From assembly GCA_947165505.1 (NCBI GenBank), contig CAMVAT010000001.1, positions 112,958 to 176,957 of the forward strand: DNA of 64,000 nt, given 5' to 3'. The position numbers and the translations under genes are program-made. The notes under the pieces are model-generated. The model ran no database searches, was not told where the DNA came from, and was given only the letters and a program-made list of their open reading frames with translations. The stretch comes from an uncultured Prevotellaceae bacterium. GTDB taxonomy: Bacteria; Bacteroidota; Bacteroidia; Bacteroidales; Bacteroidaceae. This document shows, in pieces, positions 43,972 to 55,058 of the stretch; position 1 is the stretch's first letter; every line of letters starts with the position of its first letter.

Positions 43972-45398
43972 CTTATCCAACCGTCGTATTCGAAGTCGCA
44001 GTCGCGATACTTTTCATCCATGCGCACGTACGTGTTTTTGAGTTTCTGCTTCACCCAGTCTTGCAGCATCTGCTCACGCCGCTTGGCCAATACGATGTTG
44101 CGCATATCCTGGAAGTCTTCAGTGATGGTGGCCCGATGGCTTTCCGTTCTGTTTTTCAGCCGTATGATGGCGCATACCGTTTTGCCACGGTTGTTGATCA
44201 TCGTGAAAGCGGGTGATATTTCGCCTGGTTTCAGTTTTTCCACCTCTCTGGCCACCTCGGTGGGCAGGTCCTGCATCCGGAACTTCGACGTGCGCATCAT
44301 GTTCGTCTCATCCACGTTGGCCATCAGTCCATGATTCGAGCGAGTATCTTTGTCGTCGCTGAGATAGGTGGCCGCCTCGTCGAAGGGGAATTTCTCTGCC
44401 CTGATGTCGTTGGCGATGGAGTCGAGGCGCAGCTTCATCTCTTCTACGGCCTCACTGCTGATCTGTGGCTTGAGCAGGATATGCCGCACATTGATGCGGT
44501 CGCCGCGACGGTCGATGAGCTGTATGATATGAAACCCGAACTCCGACTCTACGATTTTGGATATCTTATGAGGGTCGGTCAGATTGAACGCCACAGCGGC
44601 AAACGCGGGGTCGAGGCGTGCCCGCGGTTCGTATCCTAACTCACCGCCCTGTCTGGCCGACCCGTCTTCGGAATAGAGTCTTGCCAGCGTAGCAAAGGTC
44701 GTCTCGCCGTTGTTGACCCTGTCAGTGAACTCTCTCAATTGGTTTTTCACCCTGTTCACCTCCTCATCGGTCACTTTCGGCTCTTTGGTGATGATCTGCA
44801 CCTCTACCGTAGTGGGGATGAGGGGCAGACTGTCTTCTGGCATATCCTTGAAATAAGCCCTCACCTCAGCCGGCGACACAGAGATATCGCTCACCAGCTT
44901 TTGCTTCATCTTCTGCACGAGTTCACGGTTTTTGAAGTCATCGTGCATCTCTTGCCTCATCTGAGTGATTGACTGTTTACGATATTCCTCCAATTTCTCG
45001 CGCGAGCCAATCATCTGTATCCAATAGTTGATCTGCTCCTCTATGCTCTGTGTGATTTCCGCTTCCGACACCTCGATACTGTCGATGGCAGCCTGGTGCA
45101 GAAACAGTTTCTGCACGGCCAACTGCTCAGGTATCGCACAGTCGGGGTTTCCGTTCCATTTCATCCCTTCAGCTTCGCCTTGCAGTCTCATCATCTCGAT
45201 ATCAGAGCGAAGGATGGGCTCATCGCCCACCACCCACACCACCTCATCGACCACATGATGCTGGGATGACTTTTTCGGAACGCTGTCATTGGCGTGTGCA
45301 GGACCTGTCGAGGCGCTCCCGGGTAAACCCGTGGCCTGCACCGTCAGTACGGTGGCCGCCAAGCACGCAGCCAACTGAAAGATTTTCTTCATCTGCAC
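43968..45398 (-). CDS. surA: SurA-like periplasmic peptidylprolyl isomerase
   Basis: 476 aa (Met at 45392, MKKIFQLAAC, is an equally good start). Signal peptide, an N-terminal helical chaperone region (VVDEVVWVVGDEPILRSDIE, LFLHQAAIDSIEVSEAEI), then two parvulin domains (about 180-280 with LARLYSEDGSARQGGELGY, and 290-400 with INVRHILLKP). SurA escorts nascent outer-membrane proteins to the BAM complex. It lies between another parvulin and the OstA-like gene. Confidence 0.9.
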   Translation of the reverse strand: MQMKKIFQLAACLAATVLTVQATGLPGSASTGPAHANDSVPKKSSQHHVVDEVVWVVGDEPILRSDIEMMRLQGEAEGMKWNGNPDCAIPEQLAVQKLFLHQAAIDSIEVSEAEITQSIEEQINYWIQMIGSREKLEEYRKQSITQMRQEMHDDFKNRELVQKMKQKLVSDISVSPAEVRAYFKDMPEDSLPLIPTTVEVQIITKEPKVTDEEVNRVKNQLREFTDRVNNGETTFATLARLYSEDGSARQGGELGYEPRARLDPAFAAVAFNLTDPHKISKIVESEFGFHIIQLIDRRGDRINVRHILLKPQISSEAVEEMKLRLDSIANDIRAEKFPFDEAATYLSDDKDTRSNHGLMANVDETNMMRTSKFRMQDLPTEVAREVEKLKPGEISPAFTMINNRGKTVCAIIRLKNRTESHRATITEDFQDMRNIVLAKRREQMLQDWVKQKLKNTYVRMDEKYRDCDFEYDGWIR

Positions 45399-45405
45399 GT
45401 CTTTT

Positions 45406-46824
45406 CTAATGTTTATTGACCGTGGCCACCACCTCTTTATTGACCACCACCGTATAGCGTTTGCGCAACTGGGCTACCCACTCTTTTTCCAGCTGGTCTT
45501 GGTAGTCGGCCACCACGAGCCCTCTCACGTCGGTATAGTCTTTAGGCGCCTTGAGCACCTTGCCGTATGTGGCATCGATGGGATAGTCTTTTGTGGGTTC
45601 CACCGTGACGTTTTTCTTAAACACGTCGCGGTCAACCAGTTTGCTGTCGCCGGGTTTGAATAATCCTTTCTCCACGCGTATGCGTATCACGGAGTCGGCA
45701 TTGAAGGTAGTGCGCAACCGTTCGTTCCACTCATCGAAGGGAACATTCTTCACGCATTTTTTCACAGCCTTCACGTCGCTCTTCACTTTCACATGATAAG
45801 CGATGCCCTTGAAACGGGGCTGGTCCCAAGCGTATTTCTTCTTGTTTTTCTTGAAGTAAGCAGCCAGTCCGGCCTCGTCGTTGGCCGCCTTTTCCCACAC
45901 GTGCTGGTTACTGATCTCGTAGAGCAGCAGTCCGTCGTGATACTCACGGATGAGGTTGGCCAGTTCAGGGTCATCGGCCTTCATCTCGTCGGCCTTGGCT
46001 TCGAGCAGAGCCGCCGTAGTGGTGTTTTGCTCCTCGGCCATCGCTTTCAGTTTGCGGTCGATGATGCTCTCGCGGATGCCCCGTTGGTCGATAAACCGGA
46101 TGATATCGTTTTTCAGCGAGTCAAAGGGGAAGAAATTCGACTTGTCGTTCATGTAGATGACATGGTAGCCGAAGGGCGAGAGCACCGGCTGCGACAGCTC
46201 ACCCTTGCGCAGGGCGTATGCCGTCTGTTCAAACTCGCGTACGGTCTGTCCGGGTTGTATCCAAGGCAGTTCACCCCCGTTGACCGCCGTCCCCTTATCG
46301 TCGGAGCATTGGCGTGCGAGTGTAGCGAAGTCAGCCCCTCCCTGCAAAGCTCTGTAGATCGAGTCGATACGATTCTTAGCCTTGCTCTGCTGTTCTGCCG
46401 TAGCGTTCTGGCTGAGTTGTATGAGGATGTGCGACGGTTTGATCAGTCCGCCGAGCGAATCGACCTGATGCTGGGTGCGGTCGTAAATACGGCGTGCCTC
46501 GTCAGCCACATCCTGGTCGTTGATGACGAAGGGCCGTATCTGCTGGTCGCGGTATTGTGCGAACTCGTTTTTAAAGGCCGTCGTCGTGTCGATGCGTGCA
46601 TCAAGTGCCGCCGCCACTTTCAACTTATAATTGATGAAAAGATCCACATACTCATCGACGCTTTTTTTGTCAATGACCCCGTCGGAATTATTTTTGTTGT
46701 ACGAATATTCGAACTCTGACCTTGTCACGGGTTGTCCGTTGATGGTCATAATCACCGGGTCGTTTTGCGCCTGAGCGGCCGTTGTCATCAACAGCAGAGC
46801 CGCCACGATAGACTTCAGTTTCAT
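45406..46824 (-). CDS. PpiC-type parvulin peptidylprolyl isomerase
   Basis: 472 aa. Signal peptide (MKLKSIVAALLLMTTAAQAQ), an N-terminal SurA-like helical portion (FEYSYNKNNSDGVIDKKSVD), and parvulin domain(s) (KPSHILIQLSQNATAEQQSK ... ARQCSDDKGTAVNGGELPW ... SPFGYHVIYMNDK). The C-terminal third has fewer PPIase motifs. It ends 7 nt before the SurA-like gene and is the first of the pair. Confidence 0.85.
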   Translation of the reverse strand: MKLKSIVAALLLMTTAAQAQNDPVIMTINGQPVTRSEFEYSYNKNNSDGVIDKKSVDEYVDLFINYKLKVAAALDARIDTTTAFKNEFAQYRDQQIRPFVINDQDVADEARRIYDRTQHQVDSLGGLIKPSHILIQLSQNATAEQQSKAKNRIDSIYRALQGGADFATLARQCSDDKGTAVNGGELPWIQPGQTVREFEQTAYALRKGELSQPVLSPFGYHVIYMNDKSNFFPFDSLKNDIIRFIDQRGIRESIIDRKLKAMAEEQNTTTAALLEAKADEMKADDPELANLIREYHDGLLLYEISNQHVWEKAANDEAGLAAYFKKNKKKYAWDQPRFKGIAYHVKVKSDVKAVKKCVKNVPFDEWNERLRTTFNADSVIRIRVEKGLFKPGDSKLVDRDVFKKNVTVEPTKDYPIDATYGKVLKAPKDYTDVRGLVVADYQDQLEKEWVAQLRKRYTVVVNKEVVATVNKH

Positions 46825-46842
46825 ATTTCCTGTTGTATTGGA

Positions 46843-46905
46843 AGTTTAGGAGTTTAGGAGTTTGGAAGTTTGGGAATTTGGGAGTTTGGGAGTTTAGACA
46901 TTACC
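46843..46905. repeat. GGAGTTTAGGAG low-complexity run between guaB and the parvulin gene
   Basis: Tandem words AAGTTTAGGAGTTTAGGAG and GGGAATTTGGGAGTTTGGGA fill this gap, followed by CATTCCCAGTTCATTCCCAG at the guaB end. No coding content. Confidence 0.75.
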
Positions 46906-46952
46906 TTGACATTCCCTGTTCATTTTCTGTTCATTCCCAGTTCATTCCCAGT

Positions 46953-48476
<1,524 letters not shown>

Positions 48477-48532
48477 CTAAACAAGGATAGCGTCTGCCCT
48501 CTTTTCTCTTTGTTTTAATTGTATTTAACTTT

Positions 48533-48642
48533 GAGGTGAGAGGTAAGAGGTGAGAGGTAAGAGGTGAGAGGTAAGAGATTACTCTGTAAATGGAGTATCG
48601 TCTTCACTCCTAAACTCCCAAACTCCTAAACTCCCAAACTCC
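48533..48642. repeat. GAGGTGAGAGGTAAGA and CTCCTAAACTCCCAAACTCC tracts between recQ and guaB
   Basis: About 50 bp of GAGGTGAGAGGTAAGAG words (48533-48580) followed at 48606-48642 by alternating CTCCTAAACTCCCAAA. Both families recur elsewhere in the window. Confidence 0.8.
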
Positions 48643-48643
48643 T

Positions 48644-50821
48644 TTAATTAGCCATCTCAGAGAGGAACTTGATGCGTACCAGCCTCACTTGGTCTTCTTC
48701 GGCCTCGCCGCCCAGTTCTTCCATCGCCACGCTCAGGCGGTCGGTCTCGCTCTCGCTGAAATAGTCGTAGATGTCGTCCACCAGGTCGTCGTCCATCACT
48801 TCGTCGAGGAAATAGTCGATGTTGAGTTTGGTGCCGCTATATACGATGGCCTCTATCTCAGAGAGCAGTTCGCCGAACTCCAGTCCGAGTGCCTCGGCGA
48901 TGTCGTCGAGTGCCACTTTGCGGTCAATGCTTTGAATAATCTTTACTTTTAGCATTGATTTTTTGGCCACCGTGCGCACCCTCAACTCCTCGGGCCTTTC
49001 TATCTCATTCTCTTCGCAATGCCGCTTGATGAGATCGCAGAACTCCTGTCCATACCGCTTGGCTTTGCCAGCTCCTACCCCCTGTATGTTTTGCAGTTCC
49101 TGCAATGTGACGGGATACATCGTAGCCATCTGCTCGAGCGAGGGGTCTTGGAAAATGACGTATGGCGGAATATTCAATTTCTTTGACATTTTCTTCCGCA
49201 GATCTTTCAGCATGGCATAGAGTTCCGGGTCTAAGGCGTTGGCGGCGCCATCTACATGCTCGTCGCCCTCCTCTTCCTTAAACTCAGCGTCCTCGACAAT
49301 CATAAACGTCTGCGGATGTTTCATAAAGCGCTTGCCCGCCGCCGTGAGTTTCAGCAGTCCGTAGTTTTCCACATCCTTCTTGATATATCCGGCAATCAGA
49401 GCCTGCCGTATCACGGGATTCCATAGTTTCTGGTTTTCATCCTCGCCGCTGCCGAACTCTTCGAGCTCATTGTGGCGGTGCGACACGATGTCGTCGGTGC
49501 CCCGTCCTTTCACGAAGTCGATGACATAGTCGCTGCGGAAATTCTCCTTAATGGCACTGATGGCATGGAGCACGATGAGCAGCGCATTGGTCGCCTCGAT
49601 CTTGGTCTTGGGATGCAGGCAGTTGTCGCAGTTGCCGCAATTCTCCTTGGTATATTCCTCGCCGAAATAGTGCAGCAGCATTTTGCGTCTGCACACCGAC
49701 GACTCGGCGTAGGCCGCGGTCTCCTGTAGCAGTTGCCGTCCGATATCCTGTTCAGCCACGGGTTTCCCCTCCATGAATTTCTCCAGTTTTTGAAGGTCTT
49801 TGTAGGCATAGAAGGTGATGCACTTGCCCTCGCCGCCGTCTCTGCCGGCCCGTCCCGTCTCCTGATAGTATCCCTCCAGACTCTTGGGTATGTCGTAGTG
49901 TATCACGAAGCGCACATCGGGCTTGTCGATACCCATACCGAAGGCGATGGTAGCCACGATGACATCTATTTTCTCCATGAGGAAGTCGTCTTGCGTGTCG
50001 CTGCGTGTGGCCGAGTCGAGTCCGGCATGATAGGCCGCCGCCTTGATCTCGTTGGCGCAGAGGATGGCAGAGAGTTCTTCCACTTTCTTTCTCGACAGGC
50101 AATAGATGATGCCGCTCTTCCCGGGGTTTTGCTTGATAAAACGTATGATCTGCTTGTCTATCTCCTGCGTTTTCGGGCGCACTTCGTAATAGAGGTTAGG
50201 CCTGTTGAACGAGCTTTTAAACTCCAGCGCGTCGGCGATGCCCAAGCTCTTCTTGATGTCGGTGCGCACCTTGTCGGTAGCCGTGGCGGTGAGAGCGATG
50301 ACCGGGGCCTCGCCTATGCGCTGTATCGTGGGGCGGATATTGCGGTATTCCGGGCGGAAGTCATGTCCCCACTCCGAGATACAATGCGCCTCGTCGATCG
50401 CGTAAAAAGATATTTTGACCGTTTTGAGGAAATCCACGTTGTCGTCCTTATTCAACGACTCGGGAGCCACATAGAGCAGTTTTGTCTTCCCCTCCACGAT
50501 ATCGGCCTTGACCTGGTCGATAGCCGCCTTATTGAGCGACGAGTTGAGGTAGTGAGCCACCCCCTCCTCTTCGCTCATGCCATTGATCACATCTACTTGG
50601 TTTTTCATGAGAGCTATCAGCGGCGAGATCACGATGGCTGTGCCCTCCATGATGAGCGAGGGCAGTTGGTAGCACAGCGACTTGCCACCGCCGGTAGGCA
50701 TGAGCACAAAGGTATCGTTGCCAGCAAGCACATTCTTGATGATGGCTTCCTGGTCGCCTTTGAACTTATCGAAGCCGAAATACTGCTTCAGTTTCTGGGT
50801 TAGATTAAGGTTGTCGGTCAT
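48644..50821 (-). CDS. recQ: RecQ-family ATP-dependent DNA helicase
   Basis: 725 aa from ATG 50821 (MTDNLNLTQKLKQYFGF); the TTG used by the ORF caller is rejected. Helicase motifs: LMPTGGGKSLCYQLPSLIM (I), DEAHCISEWGHDFRPEY (II/0), SFNRPNLYYEV. A RecQ-Ct zinc region (CNCDNC-like, CGNCDNCLHP) and an HRDC domain near 560-640 follow. The last 100 residues (LDDIAEALGLEFGELLSEIE) are an extra helical domain common in Bacteroidetes. Repairs stalled forks. Ten nt after clpX. Confidence 0.96.
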   Translation of the reverse strand: MTDNLNLTQKLKQYFGFDKFKGDQEAIIKNVLAGNDTFVLMPTGGGKSLCYQLPSLIMEGTAIVISPLIALMKNQVDVINGMSEEEGVAHYLNSSLNKAAIDQVKADIVEGKTKLLYVAPESLNKDDNVDFLKTVKISFYAIDEAHCISEWGHDFRPEYRNIRPTIQRIGEAPVIALTATATDKVRTDIKKSLGIADALEFKSSFNRPNLYYEVRPKTQEIDKQIIRFIKQNPGKSGIIYCLSRKKVEELSAILCANEIKAAAYHAGLDSATRSDTQDDFLMEKIDVIVATIAFGMGIDKPDVRFVIHYDIPKSLEGYYQETGRAGRDGGEGKCITFYAYKDLQKLEKFMEGKPVAEQDIGRQLLQETAAYAESSVCRRKMLLHYFGEEYTKENCGNCDNCLHPKTKIEATNALLIVLHAISAIKENFRSDYVIDFVKGRGTDDIVSHRHNELEEFGSGEDENQKLWNPVIRQALIAGYIKKDVENYGLLKLTAAGKRFMKHPQTFMIVEDAEFKEEEGDEHVDGAANALDPELYAMLKDLRKKMSKKLNIPPYVIFQDPSLEQMATMYPVTLQELQNIQGVGAGKAKRYGQEFCDLIKRHCEENEIERPEELRVRTVAKKSMLKVKIIQSIDRKVALDDIAEALGLEFGELLSEIEAIVYSGTKLNIDYFLDEVMDDDLVDDIYDYFSESETDRLSVAMEELGGEAEEDQVRLVRIKFLSEMAN

Positions 50822-50830
50822 AGATGTCAA

Positions 50831-52078
50831 TTAGCGGTTATCTAATTTGGCGAGATGTGCTTTATCGAGTTGCTGTTCTACATACTCTTTGGTCACATTG
50901 AATTTCTTGGCGCGCTGCGATGGTTTCTCAAACATGGCGTCCATCATCACGCTCTCCACGATGCTTCGCAGTCCGCGTGCTCCGAGTTTGTACTCCATGG
51001 CCTTATCCACGATGGTCTCGAGCGCGTCTTTGTCAAAGGTGAGGCTGATGCCATCCATCTCAAACAGTTTGATATACTGTTTGACGATAGAGTTCTTAGG
51101 CTCCACCAGTATTTTGCTGAGCGCCTCGCGGTCGAGCGGGTTGAGGTAAGTGAGCACAGGCAGACGCCCGATGATTTCGGGAATGAGCCCGAACGACTTG
51201 AGATCTTGCGGCAGGATGTATTTCATCATGTCCTCCTTGTCGATGTTGCGCACGTTTTGCACCGAGTTGTATCCCACCACATGGGTGTTGAGGCGCTGTG
51301 CTATCTTGCGCTCGATGCCGTCGAAGGCACCGCCGCAGATAAACAGGATATTTCGCGTGTTGACATGGATATACTCCTGGTCGGGGTGCTTGCGCCCGCC
51401 CTGCGGCGGCACATTGACCATGGTGCCCTCTAGGAGTTTGAGCAGTCCCTGCTGCACGCCCTCGCCACTGACGTCGCGGGTGATGGAGGGGTTGTCGCTC
51501 TTGCGTGCGATCTTGTCTATCTCGTCGATGAAGACGATGCCCCTCTCGGCTGAGGGCACATCGTAGTCGGCCACCTGTAGCAGTCGCGAGAGGATGCTCT
51601 CCACATCCTCGCCCACGTAACCAGCCTCGGTGAAGACGGTGGCATCGACGATGGTGAAGGGCACCTTGAGCAGTTTGGCGATGGTGCGCGCCAGCAGAGT
51701 CTTGCCCGTGCCGGTGGCGCCCACCATGATGATATTGCTTTTCTCGATTTCCACGCCGTCGTTGCTCTCGGGCTGCTGCAACCGTTTGTAGTGGTTATAG
51801 ACAGCCACGGAGAGAAAGCGTTTGGCCTCATCCTGCCCGATGACATACTGGTCGAGGTATTCCTTGATCTCTTTAGGCTTCGGCACCTTTTTCAGGTCGA
51901 TGGGGGCCGGTGGCGCCCCGTTGAAGCCTCTGGCCCCGCCTTCGGCCAGTCCTGCCGATTTTACGATATCGTAAGCCTGCTGTGCGCAGTCCTCGCATAT
52001 AAACCCGTTGACGCCCGTGATGAGCAGTTTCACCTCATTTTCGTTCCTGCCGCAGAAGTTGCAAGTTTTCTTTTTCAT
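50831..52078 (-). CDS. clpX: ClpX ATPase, unfoldase of ClpXP
   Basis: 415 aa. Zinc-binding N-domain ([20 protein letters not shown] ... CEDC), AAA+ module with Walker A GATGTGKT, the pore loop AGYVGED, Walker [10 protein letters not shown] and the RKH-like loop [11 protein letters not shown]. Feeds tagged proteins to ClpP, encoded 2 nt upstream. Confidence 0.98.
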   Translation of the reverse strand: MKKKTCNFCGRNENEVKLLITGVNGFICEDCAQQAYDIVKSAGLAEGGARGFNGAPPAPIDLKKVPKPKEIKEYLDQYVIGQDEAKRFLSVAVYNHYKRLQQPESNDGVEIEKSNIIMVGATGTGKTLLARTIAKLLKVPFTIVDATVFTEAGYVGEDVESILSRLLQVADYDVPSAERGIVFIDEIDKIARKSDNPSITRDVSGEGVQQGLLKLLEGTMVNVPPQGGRKHPDQEYIHVNTRNILFICGGAFDGIERKIAQRLNTHVVGYNSVQNVRNIDKEDMMKYILPQDLKSFGLIPEIIGRLPVLTYLNPLDREALSKILVEPKNSIVKQYIKLFEMDGISLTFDKDALETIVDKAMEYKLGARGLRSIVESVMMDAMFEKPSQRAKKFNVTKEYVEQQLDKAHLAKLDNR

Positions 52079-52080
52079 TC

Positions 52081-52749
52081 TTATTTCTTGCGTGTCAACA
52101 CATTGTCAATCATTCCGTAAGCCTTGGCCTCGTCGGCGTCCATCCAATAGTTGCGGTCAGAGTCTTGCCACACCTTGTCGTACGGGGTATGCGAGTGCTC
52201 GGAGATGATGGTATATAACAATTTCTTGTACTTCTGTATTTCGCGTGCTTCGATCTCGATGTCGGATGCCTGTCCCTGCACGCCGCCGAGCGGCTGGTGT
52301 ATCATCACGCGGCTGTGGGGCAGCGCCGAGCGTTTGCCCTCGGTGCCGGCCACGAGCAGCACGGCAGCCATCGATGCGGCCATGCCGGTGCAGATGGTAG
52401 CCACGTCGGATGTGATAAACTGCATGGTGTCGTATATGCCGAGTCCGGCGGTGACGCTTCCGCCCGGCGAGTTGATGTAAATAGAGATGTCTTTTCCGCT
52501 ATCTACGGAGTCGAGGTATAGCAACTGCGCCTGCAGTGTATTGGCGGTATAGTCGTCGATAGGTGTGCCGAGGAAGATGATGCGGTCCATCATCAGTCGT
52601 GAGAACACATCCATCTGTGTCACGTTCAACTGTCTTTCCTCAAGGATATAAGGATTGAGATACTGCGCTTGTGCGCCAGCGACATCGTCGAGCACCATGC
52701 TGTTGATGCCCAAATGCTTAGTAGCGTATTTTCTAAAATCGTTCCACAT
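52081..52749 (-). CDS. clpP: ClpP protease subunit
   Basis: 222 aa. Catalytic triad: Ser in [14 protein letters not shown], His in [12 protein letters not shown], Asp in [20 protein letters not shown]. Forms the tetradecameric proteolytic chamber that works with ClpX. An N-terminal extension ([20 protein letters not shown]) of about 25 residues probably includes the processed propeptide. Confidence 0.98.
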   Translation of the reverse strand: MWNDFRKYATKHLGINSMVLDDVAGAQAQYLNPYILEERQLNVTQMDVFSRLMMDRIIFLGTPIDDYTANTLQAQLLYLDSVDSGKDISIYINSPGGSVTAGLGIYDTMQFITSDVATICTGMAASMAAVLLVAGTEGKRSALPHSRVMIHQPLGGVQGQASDIEIEAREIQKYKKLLYTIISEHSHTPYDKVWQDSDRNYWMDADEAKAYGMIDNVLTRKK

Positions 52750-52764
52750 AAAAATATATATAAC

Positions 52765-52882
52765 AGAAGAGCGTTTTTCTGCTCTTGATTAACTATTTGC
52801 AGACGCCCGGTCACCATTTTTTGGGCCCTTTCGCGTCTATGTTATGCAAAGATAATCAAAAAAAACAGAAAAACGCTCTTCT
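52765..52882 (-). promoter_or_regulatory. 17-bp inverted repeat flanking the clpP promoter
   Basis: AGAAGAGCGTTTTTCTG (52765-52781) and its perfect reverse complement (52866-52882) lie 84 bp apart around a TATCTTTG element (52847-52854). Near the clpP start the first arm can also form AAGAGC-AGAAAAAC-GCTCTT. It looks like an operator or long-range structure controlling clpP-clpX; the second arm is upstream of the likely transcript start, so a DNA-level role is favoured. Function is inference. Confidence 0.55.
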
Positions 52883-52919
52883 TATGTTTTTTTTTGAAAA
52901 AAAAATTCAAATTTAGGGT

Positions 52920-54281
52920 TTATTCGCTCATCAACTTATTAAAATCGTCGATACTGATGCTCTTGACGTCCATTTTCACCACATTTTTGAGCGCTGCGGT
53001 GAGTTTGCGGTCGATGGCGCGGTCAACGAGTCCATCCACGTTCTCACGTTTCTTGATCATCTCGTCGGCGTAGTTCTGCAGGTACTCATCGGGCACATCG
53101 TTCATGCCATACTGGGCAAACTGTGCACGGGCAGCCTCTACGGCCACGTTCTTCACATCGCTGTCGTCGATCTTGATGCCATTGGCGGTGACCAGCTGCT
53201 CCTTGATGAGGTGCCATTTGAGTTCGCGGATGCTTCCCTCGAAGTTCTTCTCCACATACTCCTCGCCCTTGTCTTTGTTGTTGCTGATCATCACACGCTT
53301 GAGCAGAGCCTCGGGGAAGGTGAGCTCGCCCACTTTCTCCTCGGCATACTTACGCACGTCGAGCAGGAAGCGGTACTCCGAGTCGGCAGCCAGCTGAGCC
53401 TTGAGCCCTTCGGCGATGCGTGCGCGGAACTCCTCCTCGCTCTTCACGTTGCCTTCGCCGAAGACGTTGTCGAAGAGTTTCTGGTCAACGGGGGCACTCA
53501 CATAGCGTGAGATCTCCGTCACCTGGTAGCTGAAGTCGGCGGTCAGGTCGGCCACCTCTTCTTTTTTGAGTTTGAGCAGTGCAGCCACCTCGGCATCGTT
53601 GTCGGGATAAGCCTTCTTGGGGTTGAAAGTGATGATGTCGCCAGGCTTTGCTCCGTCGAAGAGGAACTTCTGTGCGTCCTCTTTCATATACTGCGGCATG
53701 ATCGAGGCACCACTCACGGTGATGCCGCCCTCTTTGGTGTTGCCTTCTTCGTCGAGCTCGCGCAGGTCGCCCACGAGGCGGTCATGCTTGTCGGCGTCGT
53801 ATTCGTCGGCCTTGTCGTAATGTCCGTTGCGCGAGGCGAACATGCTCACCTGCTGGTCGATGAGTTTGTCGTCCACCTGTATTTCATAATAGGGGATGGT
53901 ATCTTTACCGGTCAGTTCAATCTTGAATTCGGGAGCCACGGCGATGTCGAAGATGAACTCGTAGGGTCCGGCACCCTCCAGGTCTTGAGGCACTTGTTTC
54001 TCTGAGGGCAGGGGCTCGCCGAGCATCTGAATATTGTTTTCGCGGATATATTTATACAGTTCCTCGCCGAGGAGCTTATTGATTTCGTCCACCTTGACCG
54101 AAGCGCCAAACTGCCGTTTGATGAGCGACATGGGCACATGTCCGGGGCGGAATCCGGGCACATTGGCCTTACGGGCATATTCGTTCAGTTTTTTCCTTAC
54201 TTTGTCAGCGTAGTCAGCCTCTTCCACGGTGAGGGTCAACAGACCGTTCACTTTCTCGGGGTTCTCGAATGAAATTTTCAT
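52920..54281 (-). CDS. tig: Trigger factor
   Basis: 453 aa. Ribosome-bound chaperone. N-terminal ribosome-binding domain with the signature VPGFRPGHVPMSLIKRQFGA. The PPIase region (about 150-230) is divergent, and the long C-terminal helical arms (ALLKRVMISNNKDKGEEYVE, NYADEMIKKRENVDGLVDRA) hold substrates. Probable promoter TAATTTTG at 54323-54330. Confidence 0.95.
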   Translation of the reverse strand: MKISFENPEKVNGLLTLTVEEADYADKVRKKLNEYARKANVPGFRPGHVPMSLIKRQFGASVKVDEINKLLGEELYKYIRENNIQMLGEPLPSEKQVPQDLEGAGPYEFIFDIAVAPEFKIELTGKDTIPYYEIQVDDKLIDQQVSMFASRNGHYDKADEYDADKHDRLVGDLRELDEEGNTKEGGITVSGASIMPQYMKEDAQKFLFDGAKPGDIITFNPKKAYPDNDAEVAALLKLKKEEVADLTADFSYQVTEISRYVSAPVDQKLFDNVFGEGNVKSEEEFRARIAEGLKAQLAADSEYRFLLDVRKYAEEKVGELTFPEALLKRVMISNNKDKGEEYVEKNFEGSIRELKWHLIKEQLVTANGIKIDDSDVKNVAVEAARAQFAQYGMNDVPDEYLQNYADEMIKKRENVDGLVDRAIDRKLTAALKNVVKMDVKSISIDDFNKLMSE

Positions 54282-54322
54282 TTTATGTACTTAATAATTT
54301 TGTTAAATTCAGTTTTGGGGTG

Positions 54323-54330
54323 CAAAATTA
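54323..54330 (-). promoter_or_regulatory. -7 element upstream of tig
   Basis: Minus-strand TAATTTTG followed by CACCCC, about 42 nt before the tig start; -33 box unclear. Confidence 0.45.
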
Positions 54331-54459
54331 CGAATAATTGCCCTAATCACCTAATTATAAACATAAAAATTAGTTTTTTTAACCAAGAATGAGGGGGGAA
54401 GGCGGCTGTCCGGCCCGTGAAGATATGATACTTCTACATTTTATTCAAGTTACGCATGT

Positions 54460-55050
54460 TTAAGGAGTTTAGGAGTTTTCGCGGCTTTCAGCCGCTGGAG
54501 TTTAGACGTTAGTTTGATGCAAAAACAGGTGCGCTACGGCTATTGTCTAAACTCCCAAACTCCAAAGAGCAAGCGGAGTTTGCGAAAGTTGAACTTTTTA
54601 TCTTTTGCTTCTGGTTTTGCACAGTCTTATCATCGTGCCCTGTCCGAATGATTCATGTCGCCATTCGTGCTGACGGACAGGGCACGCCCTGTCCCTACTT
54701 GGTGACGGTGGCGCATACGGCGACGCGTAACAGTAAGGATGTTCAACCTTAACGCCATTTGCCTCGCCACGCTGTAGGGGCGGGTCACCGTGCCCGCCCG
54801 CACGGACCGTAGGGCCGTTGAATTTGAGAAAGTTGAAAGCAATTTGTAAAATTTCCCGCCGCAGGCGGCGACATCTTTAGCACGCTACGCGTGGAAATTT
54901 TCAAAATTCGGTTCAAATGATTCAAATTCGATTCAAATGATTCAGAACGCTTTGCGTAATCATCTGAACTCGCTGTCGCTCGTGAGGGCGGGCACAATGA
55001 CCCGCCCCTACGACATGGCACATCGCTCGTGCGGGCGGGCACAACGATAT
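54460..55050. repeat. Repeat-rich intergenic region between tig and lptB
   Basis: No gene over about 590 bp. It holds GGAGTTTAGGAGTTT and CTCCCAAACTCC words, a perfect 13-bp inverted pair CGTGCCCTGTCCG/CGGACAGGGCACG (54634-54646, 54674-54686), the palindromic unit GGGCGGGTCACCGTGCCCGC (54774-54803) and its inverted copy GGGCGGGCACAATGACCCGC (54982-55011) plus a partial third copy, and TTCAAATGATTCA direct repeats. It is the densest repeat island of the window. Confidence 0.75.
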
Positions 55051-55058
55051 CTACAACG

